DNA from: Campylorhamphus procurvoides
Lineage: Eukaryota > Chordata > Aves > Passeriformes > Dendrocolaptidae
Assembly: GCA_013396655.1 (NCBI GenBank)
Contig: WBMV01001018.1
Coordinates: forward strand, 310,001-374,000
Reading direction: 5' to 3'
DNA length: 64,000 nt
Shown: positions 39,725-50,100 of the stretch, piece after piece
Layout: every line of letters starts with the position of its first letter
Numbering within the stretch: the stretch's first letter is position 1
Position numbers and translations under genes: made by a program
The notes under the pieces: generated by a model
The model's input: only the letters and a program-made list of their open reading frames with translations
What the model was told of the DNA's origin: nothing
Databases searched by the model: none

Positions 39725-40060
39725 AGGAGAGGGGTGACTGGTGCAGGTGAGCACAGGGAGCATCGGTGGAGGTCCCGGTGCAGGTGAGCAGGGCTTGGCT
39801 GCAGTGGAGGGTCCTGGTGCAGGTCCTGGTACAGGTGAGCAGTGGGAGCTCCGGCAGAGGTCCCAGTGCAGGTGAGCCCCGGGAGGGATCGGTGGAGGTG
39901 CGGGCACACAGGTGAGCCCCCCGGGGGGGAGGTGCCGATACAGGTGAGCCCCCCGGGAGGGTCGGGGTGGGTGTGGGCACAGGTGAGCCCCCCGGGGAGG
40001 TGTCGATACAGGTGAGCCCCAGGAGGGTCGGGGGAGGTGCGGGCACAGGTGAGCCCCGGC
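39725..40060. repeat. GC-rich minisatellite with nine CAGGTGAGC cores
   Basis: The core CAGGTGAGC occurs at 39744, 39781, 39832, 39869, 39909, 39941, 39980, 40009 and 40046. Spacing is 29-51 bp, mostly 37-40. The units between are GC-rich (CCCCCGGGAGG, GTCGGGG, GGGCACAG) and the later ones show a two-unit higher order of about 68 bp, with alternating GATACAGG and GGCACAGG lead-ins. Flanks vary while the nine-base core is invariant. The array forms the upstream edge of the SLIT3 CpG island. It keeps a frame open on the minus strand, but that is compositional. Confidence 0.85.
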
Positions 40061-40076
40061 CGAGGTGCTGTCGCCG

Positions 40077-40090
40077 CCACCAGGGGGTAC
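40077..40090 (+). promoter_or_regulatory. CTCF-like motif at the upstream edge of the SLIT3 promoter
   Basis: CCACCAGGGGGTAC matches the CTCF core CCASYAGRKGGCRS except for T instead of the usually strong C at position 12. The forward orientation points into SLIT3. Because a key base differs, binding could be weak. The site lies just after the ninth CAGGTGAGC core. Confidence 0.35.
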
Positions 40091-40283
40091 TCGGGGAGAG
40101 CGAACGCGGGGAACAAAAGGCGGCGGGTTCCCCCCGGCCGNGGCTGGAACAGCCGCATCCCGGCGGGTGTGCGGGGCGGGACGGGGCGGTGTGCGGGGCT
40201 GTCCCGGGGTCTGTCCCCCCGCAGACCCCCCGTGCCCGGTGCGGGCGGCGGGGCCGGCGCTGCCCCCGAAATTGAGCGGGCGG

Positions 40284-40306
40284 TGACGTCAGGCCGGGCG
40301 GCCAAT
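40284..40306. promoter_or_regulatory. CRE palindrome and adjacent CCAAT box
   Basis: A perfect TGACGTCA at 40284-40291 (the full CREB/ATF site) is followed 10 bp later by CCAAT at 40302-40306 (the NF-Y site). Full-length CREs within CpG islands close to CCAAT boxes are a known layout of CREB-responsive promoters. Both motifs lie in the core of the island. That they drive SLIT3 is inferred from position. Confidence 0.6.
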
Positions 40307-40330
40307 GGAGCGGGGGGGGCGCGGCGCTGC

Positions 40331-40455
40331 CAGCCCCGCACACGGACACACAGACACACGGCCAGACACACGGACAGCCCCGCACACCGCCAGACACACG
40401 GACAGCCCCCGCCCCGCACCGCCACACGGCCGCGCAGACAGCCCCGCACCGCCAT
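40331..40455. repeat. CpG-rich CACACGGACAG simple/tandem repeat in the SLIT3 promoter
   Basis: Imperfect repeats of ACACACGG and GACAGCCCCGCAC occur here. The 19-base unit CAGACACACGGACAGCCCC appears at 40363 and again at 40391 (28-bp period), with decayed copies on either side. It lies directly downstream of the CRE/CCAAT pair, so it may be part of the transcribed leader. Such tracts are length-variable and hard to assemble. Confidence 0.7.
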
Positions 40456-40871
40456 CCATCCCTCCATCCGTCCCCGCGCCCGCAGGGGCTCCCCGGGCTC
40501 TGCCCCCGACCCGGTGCGGGGCAGCCCCTCGGCGGGGGTACCTGCCCGGCCGGGGCGGGGCGGAGCGGAGGAGGCTGGTTTGGAGGTGCCGCCGCTCCTG
40601 ATGGATGTTTTGTGTGTGTTTGCCTCCGCTCCCGGGTTCTCTTTCATCTGAGGACGCGTCTGGCTCGAGCTCTGTTAAACTCTCTGCCTTCTGGTACCGG
40701 CCGGAGATAACAGAAAGAAACCCGAGCCCGAAAGGCAATTCCCCACCTTCTTCCACCTAACGTGACCTTCTCGGGCGCCTTTGAAGGTTTGCTGGTGCTC
40801 CGGCGATGATGGCAGTGGTGGGTTCCCTTGGGCTGTGCTAAGAGCCTCTTGTTTTCTTTTCCCTTTCTCAG

Positions 40872-40938
40872 AGGCATTTCATCTTTAGGGGCCGGCTGCT
40901 CGCCGCACTTTTATGCCCACTGAAGCCCTCAAGAAACC
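40872..40938 (+). other. SLIT3: Candidate SLIT3 5'UTR segment after a strong splice acceptor, with an overlapping uORF
   Basis: The stretch ending at 40871 is an almost pure pyrimidine run finishing CTTTCTCAG, which is an excellent 3' splice site 68 bp before the SLIT3 ATG. If used, the first exon would be noncoding and lie in the CpG island. An upstream ATG at 40913 sits in a weak context (T at -3, C at +4). It opens a 24-codon frame ending TGA at 40985-40987, which overlaps the SLIT3 start in another frame and could damp translation through scanning. Use of the acceptor is not proven. Confidence 0.5.
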
Positions 40939-41123
40939 ATGTTGTGTGGTGGAAGAAGTGCCTTTCTGTGCCTTGGAACGATCTTGAGCTTTTGGAGCTC
41001 CGTGACTTGGATGCCTGTTGGAGGATGCCCGCATAAATGTACATGTATTGCTTCCAACGTGGATTGCCATGGACTGGGACTCAAAACTGTGCCGAGGGAT
41101 ATTCCCAGGAACGCGGAGAGACT
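40939..41123 (+). CDS. SLIT3: SLIT3 exon 1, coding part: signal peptide and LRR N-terminal cap
   Basis: The ATG at 40939 is in a good context (A at -3). An in-frame TGA at 40921-40923 lies 18 nt upstream, so this is the first possible start in the frame. Residues 1-29 form a signal peptide with a hydrophobic stretch at about residues 8-25 ([18 protein letters not shown]). The LRR N-cap follows, with cysteines at 30, 34, 36 and 43 (C-x3-C-x-C-x6-C) and the segment [12 protein letters not shown] at residues 51-62. The exon ends after the second base of the Leu62 codon, at the donor CT|GTAAGT, the same break I recall for human SLIT3. The signal peptide differs strongly from the GC-rich, Ala/Leu-rich mammalian one, while the mature part is well conserved. 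The frame closes at TAA (41125-41127) if unspliced, which supports the donor. Confidence 0.94.
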
Positions 41124-44100
41124 GTAAGTAGAACCCGCTAAGGGCTCCTCGACTACTTGTAGCAACACCTGGGACGAGTTTCCCAACACCTGCCTATCAG
41201 GGCAGAGTACTTAGGAACAGGAGTTTCAGTAATCCAACACGGATTAATGTTTTCAGGAGGCAAGGGGAGGAGCCTTTCAGGACTCACAGCGGTCCTGCCG
41301 CTGTGCCTTTTTAAAACGATCACTTCCAGAGTTTCTCGGGGTTTGTTCCAGTTGCCGTCCGATTGGGTTTTGCAGTGACTTGCTTGTAATGGAGTTGGGA
41401 GCCGTACCTGGAGTGCTCCCAGCTGTAACCAGTGTCAGTGCAAACACCACTTTAATGTGCGATCACAAACCTGCCTGTTTTCACCTGGTGGCAGTTTCTC
41501 CCTACTTTCTCAGCATGGCGATTTCATCACCATGCAACAACCGACTGCTGCCATAAACTAATCAAATGGAGAAGTCACGTTAAACAACTCCTGATGTCTG
41601 TTTTAAACTGCTGCGGGGAAGCTGCCTATTTAATTTTTAATCCGCATCAGGGTTTATGATAGTAAAGTAACGCTGTGGGGAGCAAGGAGAATAGCTAATG
41701 TGTTCATAGGAATTCCTCTCTGTCCCGAGTTCTCATGAGCAGTTCAGCTGACTCTTTTTACTTAATAAGTTTCGAAGGAGAAAGCTGAAAGCAAACTTGA
41801 GCTTTGTGATAGAGTTCTGGCAGTCGGTCGGTGCCGGGGACGGCGTCTCTGACGTTGCCTAATGCAGAGCAGATGGCACATTTCAGAGAGTGCCCGGTGC
41901 TAGATATGAAGATGTCCAGAGTGGAATGTTAAACAGAGCCCCAGCCTGGCTCTGCTCTGCTCCGCGGCTGACCCCTGGAAAGTGCACTCCGCTGTGCCTT
42001 GTGTGGATTAGCCGATAAGTTAAAGTGTTTTTGAACTTGTAAGCAAACGCTGTAGATTGTATGGCCTGGCTTCCTGTTTTATTTCCTTCTGGGTCATGGA
42101 GTTGGGGAAACTTCAAAATCTCAAGCAGTTTTTTCCTCCAAGGAAGAAAGCTGGATGAGGTTACTAAGCAAACAAAGTTTCTGTGCAAAGAGCACTCCTA
42201 AAGGCTAAGTTCTGCCCTGGAATGAAATTTTATAGTATCCTTGGCCGTTTCTAAATGCATTTTATAGTTCTGAGAGCTCTTAAATGATAGCACTATGCAG
42301 CTTTCTCACTATGCTTTTCTACCATCTTTCATGTTTTGTGGCCATATCAGCCTTTCTTTCAACCCCAGCTGTGTGAGCAATAGTTTTCAGATGTCAGAAA
42401 CCTTAACATTTGTGCCTGAAACTGTGTCCTCTAAAACTGATGAGTAGCAACCTGGCAGTTTAGAGCCAAAAAAATCAAACAACCCAAGCCTGAAACAACC
42501 ACCCCCCTCAAGAAACCAGTGCCAGAGTAGCATTGCCAGGGCAGGGGGAGTGGGTGGGATGCCACGGGTGGTTTGTGTGTGTCCCTGGTGTTGGTGTGGC
42601 TTTAAGGGTCAAAGGCTGGAGTTAAACTTTTAAATTGCAGGCTAAAGCAATTCACGAATGCAAAGTTAGTTAGTTGGCCACCTGAGAAGAACTTCAAAAT
42701 GATAATTTGTTCTTGCTGAGGTTTAAGGGGGATAAATGAATGTTGTTGCCAGGTTTCATTTGTGAGAATGTAATAAAAAAGTGAACCTGCCTTGCTTCGT
42801 GCAGGAAGCTGAGCCAGAAGAGGGAAGCTCTTGGCTGTGGCACTCTAAGTGTTAAAAAGAATGAAGGAGAGTGTAATCACTGTGCTCTTGGTCTTGTTCT
42901 CTTTGGTGTTATTTGCAGATTTAAATTTTAGATTAATGGCTGCATAAAGAACAATAGTAGCTATTTCACAATATTCTGTTTGAATATTTAACCTCGGAGA
43001 TACCATCACTGATAAATATGAAATAGAACTGTGTTGGATGGTTTGTTTGGTTAGGGTTTTTTTTAATGGTGTGTTATTGGAGCATTCAGTGGCTGAAACC
43101 TTGTGGAAATAGGATACAGTGGATTGCGTAGTGACACGTTAGTCTATATTTTAACCACTGTCTTCAGTTTTTGTTCTGCCAGTCCATCGTGAGCCTTTCA
43201 CTGTTTTCACAGCATTCACTGACATCTTCATTGCAACTGTTTTAAAGTTTGTATCCACCCTTTCAAAGCTAGATAGCTACTAATTACTCTAACTTGAGTT
43301 TGCTAATGCAAGCAGTGCAGAGAAAGACTGTATTCCTGTGAGTCCAACTGTGCTCGTAGGTGAAACATCAGTCAGCCACAGGATATATCAGAGGATCTCA
43401 TTTTTCCCTGTGGTCCACAGCAACCTGTAACTATTTATGACATAACAGTGGGCTGATGTGGAGTCTTTAACTAGTATGTTTAGCTTGTAAATAAAACCAA
43501 ATGATTATATCTGAAGTGATGAAAATATTTTTAATCTCAGACGAGTGTTTATACGTTGGGAAAATCGTTTTAGCAAGTTTCTTGATGGCCACACACCAAG
43601 TGCCTTTTTAAACTGTTATGCTCTGGAAAGGTATTTGCTTCTTTCTGCGTTCTCTTGAGCTAAAAATTCCACATACCTGTTCAAGTCGGAAACTTTTTGC
43701 TTTAATTAGTAAGAGATCTAATGGCACCACTTAAAATGTTTTGCCACTAAGCTTTTAGAGTTATGTTTGGACAAATGCTACAGATTGTTTGGGCTAGTGG
43801 AGCCAAGTTAAATATTATTCAAATTTGTGTTAATATGAAACCAAGAGAAACTGAAAATATAACATCAAGGGAACAATGGGAAATATCTGTAGGGGGAAAG
43901 AATTTCTTATTGCAAAGTTCTATTAAATGAACTAGCTTTGATTACTGATTCTTCATGAGAAATGAGATGCATATTTTTCCTGAAGGCTTTGAAGGTGCAC
44001 TTTTTGTGAGGAGCTGTACCTGTGATTTCTATCTTGAAGGAAATCCAGAGATTAACCAGTGATCACTAAGTTATAAAACTATCCTATACTTTGGGTTTTT

Positions 44101-47100
44101 ACACAGATTCATCTTTAATAGTAGCTTTGCAAATATAGCAAGTAGTGCTAGATTTGCGTTGCAGTTCACCTTGTTATTACGTTCCATGGGAGTCTTCTAA
44201 TTGCGTGGTAGAGATTGAAGCTTTGGCCCATTTCACTTTCATGCAGAGCTAAAAAGAGGTAAACACTGTGTGCTGCTGCACACACAAATTACTCAGGCTG
44301 GGCCCTGTAAGTGCTGAAGGAAATCCTTGTCACTTCCAGGAGTAACTTCCAATTATCTTTGTTCAGGAGAACGAACCCTTGGAATAGCCACAGGCTCACG
44401 CAGGAAGAGAGATGTGAATTTAGGGCTAAGACTCCTCAAACTGCAAAATGTGATGCTCCACAGAGGCCCTTGGGCAGGGTGATAGAGCTGACCTTGTGGT
44501 TTGTTATTAAGATTTACTGATCTGTTTGAAATAACTTGGCATTCTACTGAAAATAGAACTTTATACGCTGTTTGTGTAGAGGAGAAAACCAATAATGTAA
44601 TATTTAACTTGATTCTTTTATTTAAGCTGTGCAACTGATAAGACGTTTTGGTTTGTAAAGGAAGCAAATTTAAGGATATATAAAGATGTCCATGAAAATC
44701 CCAAATATTTGACCTCACTGAAAACTTCCTTAGGATTGCCTCATCAAACTCCCCTAATCAGAGTTTGCTTAGCTGTGTTTCAGTTCTTGTATGTGATTAT
44801 TTAGATGATTTTCTTCAGTGGAAACATTTTCTATATACGTAAAATATTATCCATGTGGCCTTTTATAACACTTAATAATGCTGATAGTCGAGTTTAGTGT
44901 GAGATGATGCTCAAATGCAGATCAAAGGCACCTGTTTGACAGTTGTATTCTTCAGCTCTGGAAGGAACAAGAGATATGGAGAAGCTGCTCAGGAAACTTC
45001 TGGCTCAGTGTGTGCTTTGTGTTTGAATGGGAACCCTGAGCCTTTGTGTTTTGCCTTCCATTCGTGCCTGGTTATCTCCCTGTCTGTTAGCAGCACATTA
45101 TGGATGTAGAAAAGTTTCTGTGGAGAATTGAACCGTGTTTGAGTTCTTGATGAGTTTATGTTCGGTGGCTTAGAGTCTTGTTTAATTGATAGCTCTCCTG
45201 TGTTAGTCATTGCTTTGTTTTGTCTTTCATTTGAAGGATTCTTTACCTTGCTAAATTGATAAAGCTTGCAAGACTAATCTGTTCTTTGCTTTGTCTGAGC
45301 AGCTAAATTGAGTGTGTCCACATTTAGGTGCAATTTAGGAGCTTAGTCATCTGCTTACTCCTGAGTTTTCATGTGGTCTGGGGTTTCTGCTGCACAAATA
45401 TATTATTATGGTGGTTTTGGCCTAGGTGCATTGAGCTGCTGAAGTTGCACTGGCTTGTAATAAGTCTTCAACTTCCTCAAGTTTGTCTCCAAATTAAATC
45501 TAAGCTCCTGTCTTGAATGCTTCCATATTGCTGCAGAATGCACTGTTAAACACATGCAGAGATAATTACAGTGACTCTTACACTGACATTCTGTTTTTCA
45601 AGAGTTCTTCCCACTTGGGATTACCACTCATTTGTTTGTGTAGTAATAGACTCCAAAACCTTGCATGGAGCATTTTTCGGATATTTTTTTGCCTAGATCA
45701 TGTGTCAGTAAGTCCATGGCTTTGGCTTGGAAAAGCTGGCTCTCCGAGGGACTGATCCTGGGAAAACTTGCCTGAGTTTAATTGAATGGGGATGGTTCCC
45801 TTTATTAATGCAGCGCTGGCTCCGTGTGTGTGGCTGGGCATTGGCCTGCACTTGTGTAGCATCAGTCTTGCACTAGTCAATTTGTTCCCTGGGTTTGAAG
45901 GGATGGGAGCAGGAAGGAGGATGGAATTAATTGTTGTAAATTGGTAGCTACAAAAGCAAGTAGTGGCCATTGTCACCTTGTCTGTATTTATTTGCAGATT
46001 TGGATTAGATTCTGAGATGAGAGACCAGACTACTTCCTACAGAATTGTTTTAATGAGTGGCTCTGAGACTATTTGCTTTTTTCATATTCTTTAGGAGCTG
46101 AGACTTGGTTCATGCAAAAGAACGAAGTGAAAGGAAAATTGCCCCTCTAAAGAACAGCTGTTGTCTTTTAGGAAGTCCTAAAATACAGATTAGGAGTATT
46201 GGTTTTTATCCCTGAATTTTCTTCTATGGGTTTGGTGAAGTGTGTACTGAGGAATACAGGCACAGCTTACCTGTAGGATGGGTTGTGAGGCCAAAAATAA
46301 CTAAATCCTATACTTCATTATTATAGTAATTGTATAAAACTCCTTGTGTTCTGTGCTGTCATGTGATTGCTAAGAAGTCATTTGACCTTCACAATCAAAA
46401 CTATCTGTAATCTTTTGGACTATCACTGCCCAGTCTCTTTTGGTTTTTAGTGTACAAACATTTCCAGTTCTGTTTAAACCAAAAGTAACTTGTCCCGTGT
46501 AACATTAACTTGTGACATTGCTTGTCTGCATTTCAGGAGCCCATAGGCTATTCCTCAGCTTCCACAGAGCAGAAAGAAAATGCTTTTCTCACAGAAATCT
46601 CACAAGGTGCTTGGGATAAGGATGATAAAATTTTGCCCTAATAAAGATTATTCAGAGATTGTATGTGGAGAATTGAACTTGTTTACTGGAGAGACTATTC
46701 ACAAGAGTTAAATCAGGATGCATTGCCCCCAGGAACTCCTGGCTTGAATGACTTGAAGTTTAATTCTCCCACAACTCTTGATTTAGTTCATGTGGTGCCC
46801 GTAGTGTCTGACTGCCCGCAGTGCCTGTGAGCACCTGTAGGAACCAACACACACCCCTTGCAGTCCCACAGCTCTCTGAAGTGGCTTCTCTTTTCCTGCT
46901 TGCTTTATTTTCCATTCCTACAAGACAAAGCAGGGATGTTTGTCCTCTTCAAGGTTAGACACAGCAAGTTTCTACCTTCAGGTGAGGAAGGAAGGAGTTC
47001 AGGATAAGTTTGGGAAGAAAAGCTGAAGCAAACCTCAAATGGCAAAGCTTTTTTAAGAAAAATAATGATGGCAATGTTATAGAGGCTGACTCGAAGTGAA

Positions 47101-50100
47101 GCATGCCAAATATTTCTTCAGGTGCTTGTCTATCCGTGTGTTCCTATCACAGGGCTGGATAGGGGTTAGTGTTCAGAAATTATCATAATATACATCAATT
47201 TTTGTTCCCCATCCTCTTGTGAGGTTTGAGACAGGCTGGTGGCTTGTCCTTGGCTCTTTTCTGCTGCTTAGGTGACGAAGTGTCTATCCTTGTTGATTCA
47301 GGTACGTTGCAATAATATTGTATGGATCTTGACCTAGAACTACCATTATCACTCCCATCCACTTCCATGTTCATTAACAGGGTTTTGTGGCCAGCATAAG
47401 GCTGGATCAGTTTGACTTTGTTTGGTTTTAGGTTGTTTTCAGGATGAGAAAAGGCTGGGCTCCAGTCATATTTGGGTTGCAATATGGCCAGAGCTACTCT
47501 GTTTTCAGCATTTTTCAAATCGTTTCTCTAGAGCTCTGTAATGCTCCATTTCCAAATCTGGTTTCAATGTTGTGCAGTCAGACGTGTCATTAAGATCCTG
47601 AATGGTTCTCATCAGTGGCAAGAACTGCTTCTTCCCTATTAAGAAATGGCTCTGTAAGCAATCGACAGTCTCTTCTAATGGTCCTAAATACATAAAAGAT
47701 CTGTCTGCCTATTTACAAAAGGGAACAGGTCTGTGCTCTTGTACTCAGAGCAAAATTTACATGAGTTAAGGCCATGCCTGCAGAGAAGAGAGTTTAAGAG
47801 GGTGATTCTTACCTCTGCCAGTTATTTTCAGCTCTTTTTTCCTCCCAACTGAATCTGGTCTGTCAGTTTTCTCTGTCAGAATAAATTTGCCTTGTATTCC
47901 AGTGTTATGCCATCTGTTTGATGGCTGCAATGTATGTTTTTAATCTTATGATTGATAGATTTCTGGAGCTTTTAATTAGATTTTGACCTTTCTAACTGTG
48001 ACTTGCTTCTTTTTCTAAGACCTTAATTTCGTATCTCAGGTGGAAATAAGAATTTGGCTATGGCCTCACCCCTCCTTTGCTGTCACTGGGCAAAGGAGCA
48101 TTTTCAGTAAACATGAGCACAGTTAAAACAAGGCAGGAAGCACATTGTCTTAAAGCTGATCTTGTCTTTGCATCAAGCAATCTCCAAAAGGACACAACAT
48201 GAGCTGCCTGTAATTTTTCTGAATGGTTTCTCTGTGCCCCTGGACAGTAGTTTGAGTGTGCTGAGGACACAGGGTTGGTGATCCTGTTGCAGCCAGGGCT
48301 GTAAGGGGAGGGATAAACTGCTCTGGAGGTTAATGATTTGGAGATCAGTAACCCATTGGAACAGCCTGGGAACGTGCTTGTAGCAGGTGTGGGGAGGATG
48401 GTGATGAGCCCTATTTCTGAGAGATTTTGTTCCCCTCCCTTTCCTTTTTGGTGCTCTTTCTTGGGAGGAACCGTCCTCGTCTGAAACAGAAAGTTTGTTC
48501 TGGAAAGTTTTAAATTGACTGCAATTTTAATTATATCAGTTAAAACTATGTATTAAGTTAGGCTGTGTGAGAGTTGAGGACAGTGCCCACTGTACTGCTC
48601 AGTGCTGTTTCATCTGCCTGCCTTCATCCCTTTGCTCTTTTTTCTTTGCAGAGACCCCCTTGGGAAGCCTTTGTTTGTGCAGTGCTCAGCGTGAGGAATC
48701 CTGAGCTCTTGTAGGGCTGCTTTTAGGCCTGAGAACTGAAATGGGAATAAATTTCCTATTAGTGAAGCTGAGGTTCTGATCTCCAAAATCACAGCACTAT
48801 CAAATGCAACTTTTAGTGTCTGTCTCCAAACTTTTTTCCCCCAAGAGCTGCATTCTGTCAAGGTTGGCTGCTTGATTTGGGGGGAGAGGGAGGCACAGAG
48901 TGGATGGAAGAGTATGGCAATCAACTTGCTCATGAAATGTGTCAGAAGATAAGCATTTAACTATTAAGAAAATAACATTTCTGGTACAGAGGCATGGATG
49001 CATGCTTGTGCATGCTAATAGTTAGGGGACTCTTTCTGAATCCTTGGGTGTTTTATAAGTTGCTCTTTCTCCTTTATTCCTGAGGCAGGTAAGGAATGTG
49101 CTAATTGGCTGGTACAAAATACATGTGTTAATAGACTGGAAGGTATTACTGGGGAGTGTTGCTATGGGACCCTAATAAATAACCTTGGAAGTTTCCAAAG
49201 ATACAACAGTGAGTTGTGACCCTTTTGCATTCTCTCATTAAAATGAAAGTATTTTAAGTCATTCAGCCAAACTGTTCTACTGAATTGTCTTCCCTGAGCT
49301 TTTTCTGGGGATGCACTGGGCAATAATGAGCACTTCTTCAGGTATTCTAGCAGCTTTTTAAGTTGAAGTACTACTGAGTTGTCTCTGTCTGTCAAAAATG
49401 GTTTTCAGCATTAGCAGAAAATGTGGGTTCATTTGTTACGTGATTCTGACCTATCACAAAAGCTTGACTTGACTTGGAAAAGGATTTTTCACAAACAGCT
49501 TGTCCCCAAGTAGAGAAGATTCAAATTCCTAACTTCGGTTTTTCCTTTGAAGATAACAAAAACTCAGCCAAAAATGGAGGGCACTTCCCTAGAATAAACA
49601 TGTTCTTTGGGACATGCTGTCTTGCTCAAGATAAATGAAGAATGAAATGATCAGTTGTTACATGTTCTCCCCATGAAAGAATATAATTTAGCTTTCCATT
49701 CATTGTTCCCCCCTCCTACACTAAGGAAGTAGCAAACAGCACTTTGACCATCCCCTCTCATTTAGGATATAGTGGAGCATGTAAAGCTCACAGAACAGAT
49801 GTGATTGCATAACATCCAGCCCAGGAAGAGTAATCCTCCACATGTGTGTACTGGTTGTCCACAGCCATGGAGACACTAATGTTTAATTAAACTAGTTGTG
49901 TTGTTTAAATGAGACCCTGAGAAAATTCAGCAACAAAAAGCTATGTCCTGAAAGTGCCTTAAATGTCTCGTGCCTTCCTGGGAGCCCCAAAGCGTGTTTT
50001 GCCTGGGCTGTGGTGGGAACGTCACTTGTGGATTTCCTCCAAATTCATCCTTTGTCTATGGGATGGTTTTGTTTAGACTGGGGAGGTGTTTTGAAGTGCT

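Larger units (their letters stand above)
40261..40938 (+). promoter_or_regulatory. SLIT3: SLIT3 CpG-island promoter and 5' leader region
   Basis: A dense CpG-rich block runs from about 39.85 to 40.76 kb and ends close to the SLIT3 start codon. No TATA box is seen. A CRE palindrome TGACGTCA (40284-40291), an inverted-context CCAAT box GCCAATGG (40301-40308) and a GC box GGGGCGGGGC (40552-40561) mark a TATA-less CpG promoter, so transcription probably starts at several sites between about 40.32 and 40.75 kb. The exact start site cannot be read from sequence. The block drops to ordinary composition before the ATG, so the leader may be spliced, as described for 40872-40938. Confidence 0.75.

Noticed and set aside
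39625..40647. 340-codon minus-strand frame through the SLIT3 promoter
   Set aside because: It is open because the DNA is GC-rich and repetitive: it translates the CAGGTGAGC minisatellite and the CACACGG repeat and spans the unresolved base. No known domain.
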